From assembly GCA_021292105.1 (NCBI GenBank), contig CM037871.1:38689182-38753181 (forward strand): a DNA stretch of 64,000 nt, read 5' to 3'. Below, in pieces: positions 1 to 11,600 of this stretch (position 1 is the first letter of the stretch; every line of letters starts with the position of its first letter). A program made the translations under genes and the position numbers. Under the pieces are notes generated by a model. That model did no database searches and had not been told where the DNA came from. It saw nothing but the letters and a program-made list of their open reading frames with translations. The DNA is from Anadara kagoshimensis (Eukaryota; Mollusca; Bivalvia; Arcoida; Arcidae).

Positions 1-150
1 TGGCATAAGTAGTACACAAATATTCTCGATCTATTTATTTCAGAGGATTGATTTGTTTTTATTTTACTACACGTGCCTCTAGCGCCACAAAAAGTGTTTT
101 CTGATTGTAAGTTTATTCAGTCATGTACAAAGACAAGTTAATAAATAACC
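1..150. other. Unassigned sequence
   Basis: AT-rich; nothing recognised. The short gap at 436-557 is likewise blank. Confidence 0.4.
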
Positions 151-435
151 AGTATAGTGTAATGTTAGAGCCAAATTGGCATTATCGCTTCTTTGACCTG
201 AACGCCAAGAAGCGAATTTGCGAAGATACGATTGCGAAGGAGCGAAGATACGATGGCGAAGTTGCAAAGATACGATAGCGAAGGAGCAAAGTTGCGAAGT
301 TTTGAAGGCGAAGGAGCATAGTATCTTTGCAACTTCGCCACGATATCTTCGCAACTTCACCATCGTATCATAGCAACTTCGCGTTCAGGTCGAAGGACCG
401 ATAATGCAAATTTGGCCCTAACATAACACTATATG
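151..435. mobile_element. MITE-like element with inverted ends and internal repeats
   Basis: About 285 bp. The left end (AGTATAGTGTAATGTTAGAG, then CCAAATTGGCATTATCG and TTGACCTGAACGC) is matched in inverse at the right end (GCGTTCAGGTCGAAGGACCG, ATAATGCAAATTTGGCCC, TAACATAACACTATA). The interior repeats short blocks around GCGAAGATACGAT and GCGAAGTTGC in both orientations, and is GC-richer than its flanks. No transposase is encoded, so it is non-autonomous. The superfamily is not recognised, and short open frames here are chance. Confidence 0.65.
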
Positions 436-557
436 CCAGCCTTTCCCATTTCCGATTGTCCGACACGGTCATGATATTCGTGTTTTCATGTTTAATACCT
501 GGATATAAAACTACCAGCGCATTGAGTCATTCTTTAATAAGACATTGAATGTCAAAC

Positions 558-1465
558 ATGTCTAGTGACGCAAAGGGTTGCTTTTCATCTAAAGATAAGG
601 ACCATGTTGTAATTTGGTACTTCGTATTTAAAAGGTAAAAAGGGTAACACAGACAATGAAATACATGGCCAGTTAGTCGATTTTATGGGTCTTCTGCAAC
701 ATCTTATGCTCAGGTTAAATTCTGGGTAAGGGATTCAAACGTGATAGGATGAAGTTCGGGTTACAGTAAACGTTGATAGGCAAAATCAGGTGTAAGAATC
801 AGCAATTATTATGCATTTCACAAAGTAACGTTTTGACAATCTTACATGATATTTTATTTATGCGTAACTCCGTTAGCTTACACCCCATTGGGTCCCTAAA
901 TGTCTTAGCGATAAGCAAATGGCAAACAGATCATCAGTATGCAGCGCCTTGCTGAAGCGTTTAAGGTCAAACGATTTGTTTGCGTAGGATGACTGCAGAT
1001 AAGGCTGATTCATTACTATCATCCTGAGAATAAAGCTCAATGTCATCAGCGAGTAGAGCCTGCGTTTCCCAGGGCAAAGAAGTTCAAAATGCAACCATCT
1101 GTTGGCAAGGTAATTTTGGGACACAAAGGGTGTTATTATGTTGGACTTTTTACCAAAGAGAAGTCCAATAACTGAAGTGTACTCTGCAAACTTTCTAGAC
1201 CAGCTGAAAACCGCCATCCGTGAAAAACGTCGAGGTGTTTTGCTGCGATATGACAACGCGATAATCTACAATTGCAAAATTGTATTAGATACTGTAGAGC
1301 GAAACGGACATGAATTAATACCACATCCTGTTTATTCTCCTGGTCTAGCTTCAAATGACTTTTCCTATTCCCATATTTGAAAAAATGATGTCCGTAGACG
1401 TCATTTCCGGTTTGGCGAAGATGAAGTGAAGACAGTTGAGGATTGGGTCAATGGAGAGCTTTAAA
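558..1465 (+). pseudogene. Decayed mariner-family transposase
   Basis: Reading across frames, the sequence follows a mariner transposase in order. An ATG at 558 is followed by a helix-turn-helix-like stretch (HVVIWYFVF, then EIHGQLVDF), a later block with SYAQVKFWV, a central PSVGKVI block near 1105-1120, and a long continuous segment at 1138-1377 with LDQLKTAIREKRRG, RYDNA and PHPVYSPGLASNDF. These correspond to the HDNA and YSPDLAPSD catalytic blocks of mariner. Numerous stops and frameshifts break it. Terminal repeats were not found. It differs in sequence from the mariner at 50.7 kb, so it is a separate lineage and looks old. Confidence 0.75.
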
Positions 1466-1489
1466 AACAATTGTGAAAGAAACAAAAAA

Positions 1490-1612
1490 GGTACATACTA
1501 ATCCATGTCCGAATCACAATCCAGAAGCAAAGTAAAAAAATGGAACTGACCAGTTAGGTAAGACACATGAACTTCCATCAGGGAAGTGAGGCCCTCCTGT
1601 TTAGCCAACAAT
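1490..1612 (-). mobile_element. Penelope-like element 3' fragment
   Basis: In reverse orientation this matches the non-coding stretch that follows the reverse-transcriptase relic at 45.18-45.34 kb. Shared blocks include TACTAATCCATGTCC, AATCACAAT, AGAAGCAAAGTAA and GAGGCC, and both carry a CTCCTGTTT block. It is a short old fragment without coding sequence. Confidence 0.55.
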
Positions 1613-1689
1613 AAAAAACAACCTTAAAGGGTTTTTTAACTGTTATTATAAGGCGCCATAAACATGGTTTTCCATTTTTAAAACCATTA

Positions 1690-3240
1690 CATTATATTGT
1701 ATGCCGTTTATATATGTGGAAGAAACGCCATTCGTCTTATTGCTTGAAATACATATTGTAGATCAAACAGTATCCGATGACCAATGTTGTGTGGAAATTG
1801 CGTAATTGTCGCAAAACAGCGGTAAACTTTGAAGCCCCTCTTGTATAAACCGTGTATTCCCGAAAAAAATTTATTTAACATTTGGTTTACATATTGTAAG
1901 TCAAAGTTTCTGATGGTCAAAACTATGTGCACATTCCGTATTTGTCGCCATTTCATTTTTAAGAAGCTGCAAAGATTATATAAACCATTTGACAACCCCC
2001 GTATACGTCGTGTATTCCTGGAATAACGTCTTTAACACTATTTGACAACCCCCGTATACGTCGTGTATTCCTGGTATAACGTCTTTAATACTATTTGACA
2101 ACCCCCGTATGCGTCCTGTATTCCTGGAATAACGTCTTTAACACCATTTGACAACCCCCGCATACGTCGTGTATTCCTAGAATAACGTCTTTAACATCAT
2201 TTGACAACCCCCGTATACGTACTGTATTCCTGTAATAACGTCTTTAACACCATTTGACAACCCCGGCATACGTCGTGTATTCCTGTAATAACGTCTTTAA
2301 CACCATTTGACAACCCCCGTATACATACTGTGTTCCTGTAATTGGGTCTTTAACTCCATCTAACAACCCCCGTATAAGTCGTGTATTCCTGGAATAACGT
2401 CTTTAACTTAATTCAACAACCCCCGTATACGTCGTGTATTCCTGGAATAACGTCTTAAACACCATTTGACAAGCCCCGTATACGCCGCGTGTATTTCTGG
2501 AATAACGACTTAAACACCATTTGACCACCCCCGTATACGTCGTGTATTCCTGGAATAACCTCTCTGACACCATTTGACAACCCCCGTATACGTTGTGTAT
2601 TTCTGGAAAAACGTCTTTAACACAATTTGACACGCCCCCCCCCCCCCCCCCCCATACGTCGTGTATTTTTGGAATAACGTCTTCAACACAGTTTTACAAC
2701 CCTGTATACGTCGTGTATTCCTGGAATAACGTCTTTAACGTCATTTGACAACCCCTGTATACATCGTGTCTTTCTGGAATAACGTCTTTAACACCATTTG
2801 ACAACCCCAGTATACGTCGTGTATTCCTGGAATAATGTCTTTAACACCATTTGACAACCCCGTATACGTCGTATATTCCTGGAATAGCGTCTTTCTAAGT
2901 CAAACCGTTTCTAATGGCTAACACTGTGTGGGAAGTGCGTTTTTGTCGCCATTTTGAAAAAAATAATTGTAAATGTTGTTTTAGCCACTTTACCCCCCCC
3001 CCCCCCCACCTTATTCGTTGTGCATTCCCGAAATAATGTCTGTAACATTTAAAATTCAGTTTACAGAGTCTAGGTCTGACATTTTCCGATGATCAACACT
3101 ATAGTTGTCGCCTTTTATATTTCAAAACAGTTGTAAATATCACTGTAGACATTTGACACAAATGCCCTTTTATATGCTGCTGTTCAAACATGCCCTCTTA
3201 TATCCCGTCTTTTCCTGGAATAATATCTAACATTTAACAT
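1690..3240. repeat. Degenerate tandem units of roughly 180 bp flanking a minisatellite
   Basis: Four diverged copies of one unit can be aligned by eye at about 1740-1810, 1885-1960, 2890-2955 and 3065-3120. Each has a block like AGTCAAA..TTTCTGATGGTCAA followed by a TTGTCGCCATTT-like block. The 53-bp minisatellite at 1985-2890 expands one piece of this unit (the GTATTCCTGGAATAACGTC part). C-runs lie at 2634-2653 and about 2993-3007. Confidence 0.6.
1985..2892. repeat. 53-bp minisatellite, about 17 copies
   Basis: The period is 53 bp (GACAACCCCC begins at 1991, 2044 and 2097). The unit contains ACAACCCCCGTATACGTCG followed by TGTATTCCTGGAATAACGTC and TTTAACACCATTT. Copies differ at scattered sites, and one carries a long C-run (2634-2653). 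Open frames across the array come from the repeat. Confidence 0.9.
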
Positions 3241-3267
3241 TCAGTTTCTCTCGGTATGCTCTCGGTA

Positions 3268-3480
3268 AAGAAATGTAAACGTATTTATTTTCGCGTGTAT
3301 TAATTTTCGAAGTATAAGAAATATAAGACATATCCACGAGGTTAAATTTTCGTGTTTTTTTTAAATATGAACTGTAACACAATTATCATAATATAATTTT
3401 CGCTCGGCATTAATACCAAAACAAACGCCCGCCAATAAGCTAAAATTAGTACACCTCGAAAATAAATACGTTTACACTAC
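3268..3480. mobile_element. MITE of the TTTACG...TTTTCGCG family
   Basis: Inverted ends: TGTAAACGTATTTATTTTCG at 3273-3292 and its complement at 3457-3476. The interior has ATTTTCG-rich blocks. The same family occurs at 59224-59448 and, as a fragment, at about 21305-21660. It has no coding capacity. Confidence 0.7.
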
Positions 3481-3780
3481 CCGCGAATAAGTCGCCCATG
3501 GATACTATAAAACAACAATATCTAAAAGATGTATTTTTATTATTTTTATCAATACTTCACGTTAAGCACAAAACATCATACTTTTTCTTAAATTTAAATT
3601 TAAAATAAATTACAATAATTATTACATTTCATAAAAACATATAAAAACATTAATTTGATGTTGGAATAACCCATATACACTGATTACAACACGGCAAACA
3701 TTTATATAACTACACTTCTTTAAGTGTCTCTGAAAAAACTCCTGCGGAGGATTGTTCTCCACTTCTTCAAAAAAAAAAAA
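3481..3780. other. Unassigned AT-rich sequence
   Basis: Nothing recognised apart from an A-run at 3769-3791. Confidence 0.4.
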
Positions 3781-3789
3781 AAAAAAAAA

Positions 3790-4390
3790 AAGATGCTGAA
3801 GCATTGTGGTGGTTCCACAGAACAAAATTAAAATAAGTTTCTGAGACACTTTCGAAAAAATAAATAATGGAATCAACTGAATGGTGAATCTTTTTCTATT
3901 AAAATTTTAATTTATGTCATGAATTCATGCCAAATTTATTTCTTCGGCAAAAATATGCTTAGGCATTTTGATAACTAATGGCGATTCCACAGAGCGAATT
4001 TAGAATAAAGAGTAGAGATACAAAAATAAATGAATAATCTGATCAATTGAATGAAGAAACATTTTTCCAAAAAAAAATTAAATTCGTGTCATGAATTCAT
4101 TTTAAAAGTATTCCTTCCAAAAATTGAAGAACTAATAGTGATTCCATTGGAAAAAATAAAATATTTCGTGTCATGAATTCATTTAAAAACTATACCTTCA
4201 AAAAATTGAAGAACTAATAGTGATTCCATTGGAAAAAATAAAATAAAAGGATTCAAAATGTAGAAATAATACGATCGACGTGTCATGATTTCATTTTAAA
4301 ATTATTCCTTAAAAAATTGAAGAACTGTAGCGATTCCATTGGGAAAATAATACGATCGATCGATTGATAATTTTTCACCTTAAATTTAAA
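3790..4390. repeat. Degenerate tandem repeat, units of about 85-190 bp
   Basis: Units begin near GTGTCATGAATTCATTT (about 3915, 4087, 4171 and 4279) and contain TTGAAGAACTAATAGTGATT followed by CCATTGGAAAAAATAAAAT. The two central units are close copies; the outer ones are diverged and of different length. Confidence 0.65.
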
Positions 4391-5167
4391 TTATGAATTC
4401 AGCCATAATAATTACATTAATGTGAATAAAACTAAGCCTTCTTGTGACACTATTCTGTTCTTAAGAACATGTTTGATTAAAACATTAGAATAGCAACAAT
4501 ATATTTTCTAAAACAATTACATAATTGAAATATACAAATTTTTAAATAAAATTCTAACACTGAGTTTGAATAACAAGCGATATAACTTGTACGAATAATT
4601 ACATTTAATGTTGATTAAAGTGTTTTCTTTTCAATCTAATGTTGACGTACATTAAGTAAGGTTTAAACCGTATTTGGCTGAATAAAATCCAAAGCAGAAA
4701 TCTAATTAAGATACAAGTTAATAAATTAAATCCTAGTGCTTTAAATAGAGGTTTTAGAACATGCGAAATAAACGGATGCCTGGTAAAACATATTTTGTAT
4801 ATTAGTAAGGAACTACAGATTGAAGAGTTTTTACGATACTCCAAATACAAGACACGCTTATTTATTTCACCATGACGTCATATCAAGGACAATAGCCAGT
4901 CAGTTTTCGCCTGTTTATGGAAGGGTGTATAGAAGTGCATTTATTACTAGTATTAGAAGGGATTCAAAATTCTGTATCATAGACCTCAGCAACAGTATAA
5001 GTGAAATTACAAACATAAGATTTCTAATTTGACTAGACTTTCCATTTAGTGTTCTTCAACAACCAGACAAAACAAGGAACTATCAAAGCACTATATAACG
5101 ATTCATATAACCTTCAGCGGTTAGTATAACGGCAAGAAATATATGCAAATGTCTTTAAATATTTAAA
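4391..5167 (-). other. otp 3' untranslated / downstream region
   Basis: AT-rich sequence downstream of the otp stop, with no other gene. The first good minus-strand AATAAA lies at 4866-4861, about 300 bp past the stop, and is the likeliest polyadenylation signal. The true 3' end cannot be fixed from sequence alone. Confidence 0.5.
4861..4866 (-). terminator. Candidate otp polyadenylation signal AATAAA
   Basis: TTTATT on the plus strand reads AATAAA in the otp direction, about 300 bp after the TAA. Such hexamers are frequent in DNA this AT-rich, so position relative to the gene is the only support. Confidence 0.35.
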
Positions 5168-5698
5168 TTATCTAAACCCAGTCAATGTTGCAGTATGTTC
5201 CAAAGCCTTCCTTCGTAGTGATGCTATACTTGTGCCTCTCCATGTATCTCCAAGATCCTGCATTCCGCAAGTCATCTGAGAGGCTTGTAAAGATGGCGGA
5301 GATGATGATCCCCCGGACAAAGGTGATGCACAACTTGATGACGTCATGCCATATCCTGAGTTATAAATAGATGCTCCTCCATTTTGTATAGCCATGTTGT
5401 TTGCAAGTGTTACACTTATGTTGTCAAGTCCACCCAAAGAAACTTGTGGTCCAAATGATTGACCAATACTTTGTCTCGGTAGTGATGCCGATAACGTCAG
5501 TGGATTAGCGGTCATCGGATTACCAATGCTAGGCATAGAAGACCAACGAGTGTCCGAGGGATGGAATGTACATAATGTGTCGTTCATTGTTCCGAATGGT
5601 GATAATCCTGGATTTGGCAATAAAGCTCCGGGAGTTCGGAATACATTGGTTGTCTTCTTTCTCTTCTTCCATTTTGCACGCCTGTTTTGAAACCATAC
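5168..5698 (-). CDS. otp: otp coding exon 3 (helix 3, C-terminal region, OAR)
   Basis: 531 bp including the stop. The acceptor is ATATTGTAG|GTATGG. The exon opens with [20 protein letters not shown], finishing the homeodomain and its basic tail. A Ser/Gly/Thr/Asn-rich region of low complexity follows, then the OAR motif and a short tail ending TGFR before TAA (5170-5168). OAR motifs in paired-like proteins modulate transactivation and DNA binding; that role is known for the family and not shown here. Confidence 0.95.
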   Translation of the reverse strand, partial: VWFQNRRAKWKKRKKTTNVFRTPGALLPNPGLSPFGTMNDTLCTFHPSDTRWSSMPSIGNPMTANPLTLSASLPRQSIGQSFGPQVSLGGLDNISVTLANNMAIQNGGASIYNSGYGMTSSSCASPLSGGSSSPPSLQASQMTCGMQDLGDTWRGTSIASLRRKALEHTATLTGFR

Positions 5699-8600
5699 CT
5701 ACAATATATAAAATTAGTAGAACATGAATTTATGAGATATTTAAAAACATTTCATTTCTAATTCAGAAAACACTTTAACGTTCTCTGAAGTACATTTCCA
5801 CTATACATTTTTACAGTCAAGTTATGAAGGAACCTGGTTCTAGATTCAATACCATTGTATATCTTATAAACCAAGCCTTTTGTATCTTAAATATTGCAAA
5901 TGTAAAGAATTTGAAGACTTCTATACCACGTTTGAGTATTTGCATTTTTTCTGAACAAATATGCTCATTTTGCACACTTTTATATTAAACTTTGTTAAAA
6001 CTGATTAAAAAACGACTTTGAAAATTGTCAAATTGTAGTTTTAATGTTCTTGAAAATGAAAGTTGAGAAACATGCTGTCGTGCAGGTTATGTACGAGATT
6101 TACCCATGTATATCATGGTTAAGAAGTCTGTCTAAATCGCTCAATTACGATCATCATATGTATATTTCTAATCTAGGACTTCTAGATTGCAAAATAAATT
6201 CTAATATATAATTCAGTCCAATAATGAAATATGACTAATTTTTATTTATTATTCACCCACGAGCTCCCACTTACGGAACAAGCTACCGTGGTGTTCGCAT
6301 GGAGATGTGAAAAACTAGTTCACGGGATCGCGTCTGACTCACTTGACATCGGTACATGTAAACCTATATTTGTAGTCTAGCTCGTGTTAAATGTTTCTTT
6401 TTGTTACCTAGCAACTATACATTGAAATAAATATTATGAGGTCAAAACATAGGGTTTGGTGCACATAGACTTAAGGTGTATAGAAGACACGATTTTATGA
6501 CTACGAATGGTGAATAGCAAACAAGTAACCAATATGAACAACTGAGTAAACAAGTAACCAATATGAACAACTGAGTAAACAGCAAACAAGTAACCAATAT
6601 GAACAACTGAGTAAACAGCAAACAAGTAACCAATATGAACAACTGAGTAAACAGCAAACAAGTAACCAATATGAACAACTGAGTAAACAGCAAACAAGTA
6701 ACCAATATGAACAACTGAGTAAACAGAAAACAATTAACGAAAAGAACAACAAAAAATAAGTGACCACTTCGAACCATTTTTTAAATGTATTTTTAATGTA
6801 TTTTATGATTAAATTCAAAAAATGGTATACGAGAGAGTTCACAACAAACAAGAAACCAATATGAACAGCTAATTAAACAGCAAACAACTAACAAAAAACA
6901 AGTGACCACTTCGAGCCATTTTTTTGAATTTAATCATAAAATACATTCAAAAATGGTATAAGGCAATACCATTTTTTAATGTATTTTATGATTAAAGTAA
7001 AAAAATGGTATATGACAGAGTTAACAACAAACAAGTAACCAAACTGTACAACCAAGTAAACGGCAAATAACTAACGAAAAACAACAAGCAATGAGCGACT
7101 ACAAACACAAACAAAGCAGCAAAATAGGTTCGAGGTGCACACACGGATTGGGACCAATGGTTTTTGGCTGTGGACGTTTTACTTTCACATAATGACTAAA
7201 TGGTAAATCCGCGGCTCAAAACTTTATACAAATACAAATACAAATATTTTATTAAAGTGTCACATGTCATAAAACAATATATTACATTTAAGATATTTAC
7301 ATATACATAAGATTATGACATCCAATCTATAAAAGACTTATGAGACACTATTTATGTTTAAAAATAAATATATGCACTAAAACACAATAAAAGATTAATC
7401 ATATAAAAATGAATTACGTCTACTTAAAATACTAAAACAGGTCTTGGCAACTAAAAATGACACGTCATTATTGCTAAATAAAAATAAAAACTTTTCATCA
7501 TCAGACATATTATTAAAATCCACATTAAAACTAGCACATTCATTATATAAAATACGGCGTAGATCTGCATATAAAGGGCAAGTTAAAATCACATGTTTCT
7601 CATCCTCTACATCATCTAAACAAATAAAACATTTCCTATCATTCACAGCCATATTCTCATACCGACCCGTTTCTATTTTCAGGGGTGCAACACCAAATCT
7701 AAATTTAGCGAATGCACTCTTATACCTTCGCTGGATATTGCTTAATACATACTTTTCTGTACCATAATGAGACTTAAATAACTTATATGTTCTCAGCTTT
7801 TTACCAGTGCTATAAGAACTAACTCTTTTATGCCACTCCTCTTTATAATCGTTAAAAAGTACATTTTCAATATATAAAATAGAATTTTTGTTAAAATACC
7901 TATCTAATTTGCAAAATTGCTCACAGTTTACACTTCTAAATTTTTCCATTACTTTAAAACACCAGTTCTTCTTATTATTAACAGCATTTCTAAAAGACCA
8001 ATAAAAAACTTTATAATTCAGCCTATCATTCGACATATCTTTACATCTTGACCAATGTCGAAAAATACTGGTCCACTGTTTAACAATCATAGGCTTCCAC
8101 CCCATATCACCATTTAAAGAATCATTAGGTGTATATTTTCCAACATTCATAAAAAATCTAATAGCTTTATGTTGAACACTATCAATACAAGAAAAACTTC
8201 TGGTGCCCCAAATACTTGCACCATAACTAATAACTGGCCAAACCAGTGTATCAAAAAGCTTAGTAAATGTACTATATTGGAAACCACCATTTGCTTTGCT
8301 TTTAACAATAAGCAAGCTTAAAGCACGACTAGCTGATTTACTTACAGCTTTAGCCATTTCATTATAGTCTAAAAACTCTGTCAATAGAAGACCAAGATAT
8401 TGGTAATGTGATGCAATTTGAACAATATTATTACCTATTTTAAAAGTATTCGTAGTTCTTGGAGTAGACATATTTCTAAAATGAACAACATTTGATTTTT
8501 CAAAATTTATAGATAAAAAATTGTTGCTACACCATGAACTGAGAACATCTAATAATACCTGTAGATCACTTTCATTCTCTGCCATGAGAACCACATCATC

Positions 8601-11600
8601 TGCATATAAAAGCACACATATTAAATCCTCATCTATTTTAATACCAACATTAAGTGTTTTCAGTTCATCAACCAAGTCATTGATAAAAATATTAAAAAGT
8701 ATGGGTGACAATACACAGCCCTGTTTTAAACCTGATGTTACTGAGAACCAGTCAGTCATATGACCATTAAGTTTTACACAACATTCAACCTGTGCATATA
8801 ATGACTTTAAAACATTAAGAAAATGTGAACTTATACCTAAATTACCAAGTTTATTAAACAATAACTTTCTATTTACTGTATCATATGCCTTCTTAAAATC
8901 AATAAAGGCTGTAAATGTAGGCAACTTGTTAAGTTTTCTATTTTCAATAATAGATATGAGGGTACCAATGTGATCAATTGTACTTCTTTCTTTACGAAAA
9001 CCATTTTGTTCATCATTAATGATATTATTACAGTCTAACCAATATGTTAACCTATCATTTAGTATACTACAATATAATTTGTATACACATGATGCTAAAG
9101 TTATACCCCTATATGACAATGGATCACGTGGATCAGACGTTGAGCACTTCGGAATTGGAGTTATTATACCCTTACCCCACATTTTTGGGATTTTACCACT
9201 ATTAAAACAAACATTAAAAATATTACATAACACTCTTACTGACAGATCATTTTTCAATACATCAACTGGAATTTGGTCTATACCTGATGATTTACCACTC
9301 TTAGCTTTTGTAATTGCATAATAAACCTCATCAAGTGTAATGATACTATCTAAGAAGTTGTCAAGAATATTATAGTTTGTGTTAGAACTAACCACATTTT
9401 CTATTATTTTATTATTAAGAAGATTATCAAAACAACATTTCCATGTGTTTAAAACTACATTATTGTCTTTACAAATTGTCCCATCTTCTGTCTTTACTTC
9501 CATAGGAATGACTTTTTGTCGACTGTTTCCAATCCCGATTTTGCCAATTTTTTTCCAAAATTCACTTTGGTTTTCAGACTGAACGTTCAATAGTTCATCC
9601 TGGCATTTATACCAGTATTGTCTTTTTGCTCGTTGGATCTCCTTGTCGAACATCTTTCTTTTTTGAATGAAAGTGTCCCGCAAGGGTCGACAACCGTGGC
9701 AATTTTGTCTCTTAAATTTTAACCATACGCGTTCTGCGTCACATAAGTCATTCCAGAGAGTCGTTAAGTTATCACTCCACCATGGTTTTTTCACCCGTCG
9801 GCGTTTATTTGTGTTACCATTATTGATTTTCCGTGACTTTAATTTCGATTTCATCTCGTCTGTAATTATATCGACGAACTTATCGTACGCGTTGTCCAAA
9901 TCAGAATCCATATTAACATCACTTATATAGGATTCCAATTTCTGAATAATATCCACATTCGATAACCAGTCTGACGGTAACTGACTTGTATCGTATTTAA
10001 CGGAACTTGATCTCGACAATTGATCCGACACACTTGAATCCACTTCGTATGCGAATAAATTCATTTTCCAACACAACATCGAATGATCTGGTATTATTTT
10101 TGGATCATAAGTACCTACATCAGCAACACTATCAAACAAACTTTTTGCACGTAACACTTCGAACTCGCTATAATAATTCAAGTATTCATATGGAGTGATG
10201 CAATAATCAACAACTGATGAACCTTTGGACGAGATACTTGTAAAGTCATTTGTGAGATAATTCCTCCCGTTTAAAATTGCACAATTAATATTACATAAAA
10301 AATCAATAAAAATATCACCGTAGCTATTATGTGTAAAATCAATCACATGACGCTCAGGTAATTTATCTACACCCTGAATAAAATCATTCACATCGGAGAT
10401 TCGACTATTCCAGTCTCCACATAAATAGAATAAATTACCATCTGTAATATTATAAATCTGAGACATCAACGTATCTAAAAACTCATGTATATTCACCGAA
10501 CGAGAGGAATTTTCTGGTGGTAAATAAACTACACACACATAAAACGAGTTGTTTGACTTTATTTCTGAAAACTTCACCCACAGAATACCGTCGACTGAAT
10601 CATCAACACGTTGAATTTTAAATTTAGAGTAAATGTCGTTCCTAACGAGTAAACCGACTCCACCTGATCCCGTTTTGGCACGTACGTGTATAGCTTTCCT
10701 GTTATTGCCGATCCACGTGTATCCATCGATGTTTATATTGTTCTGATTTAACAGGTGCGACTCAGCAATACCCAATATATGCAGATCACGCTTTAAAACA
10801 CATGCGGAAATCAGATTGTTTTTGTCACTATTTTTATCCTTACTCCACCCATTTATGTTCCAAAACCCGCAGGCCAACTAATGTCTATTATGATTTGCAC
10901 GACCTCGAGCTCCTTTACCACGCCCACGTTTACCATATTCAAATTGTCGTTTTTCCGGGGTCTTTCGGGTTTCTTCATTGTCCTTATGTGGCGAACCCCG
11001 ACTGTCACGTGATCTATCACGTCGCTCATCCACCCGCTGATCGTATTGTTTACGAATAATTCGACCTGACCTAATTGTGAAATCACTATCTTTTCCCAGA
11101 GCTTTTAAAATTGTACGATTATTATTGTTCATAACTCGTTGTTCAAATGGGACATGGTTTTCTATATATACACGTTCATACTTTTTGGAATTTTTCAGTG
11201 ATTTTTTTGGTACCTAACACCCTCTTTTTGTCCTCTAAAGATTTCAGTACAACAACAACCAAACCTGGTTTATTATTGTTCGATCGGTTTACTTTCCTCT
11301 CCACTTTTACACAATCAAGATCGGGAATCTTAAGACCGTCTTTAAACAGCTCGGATATTTTGCGTGTAACGATACTATCGTCTCTGGATTCACGCTGGTC
11401 AAAAGGGAGATTTTTCACGACGACTGACAGGTTGTCACTGTGTTTGTTTACATTTATACTAGCGGTGGGAGCAGACGACACTACTTCAGCAAACGATTTC
11501 TCAAGGACCACTACCTTGTCTTTTATTTCACTGAATTGCCCATTAACCTCAGATTTTAAGCTATCGACCTCATTTTTCACTCTATCTGTGATTACAGTGT

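Noticed and set aside
2403-2633. 76-codon repetitive frame
   Set aside because: It lies within the 53-bp minisatellite.
5185-5370. Plus-strand frame opposite otp exon 3
   Set aside because: Antisense shadow of the otp coding exon.
6434-6851. Minus-strand frames of 99-116 codons with a repeated hydrophobic 12-mer
   Set aside because: They come from the 36-bp minisatellite and are open in all three frames at once.
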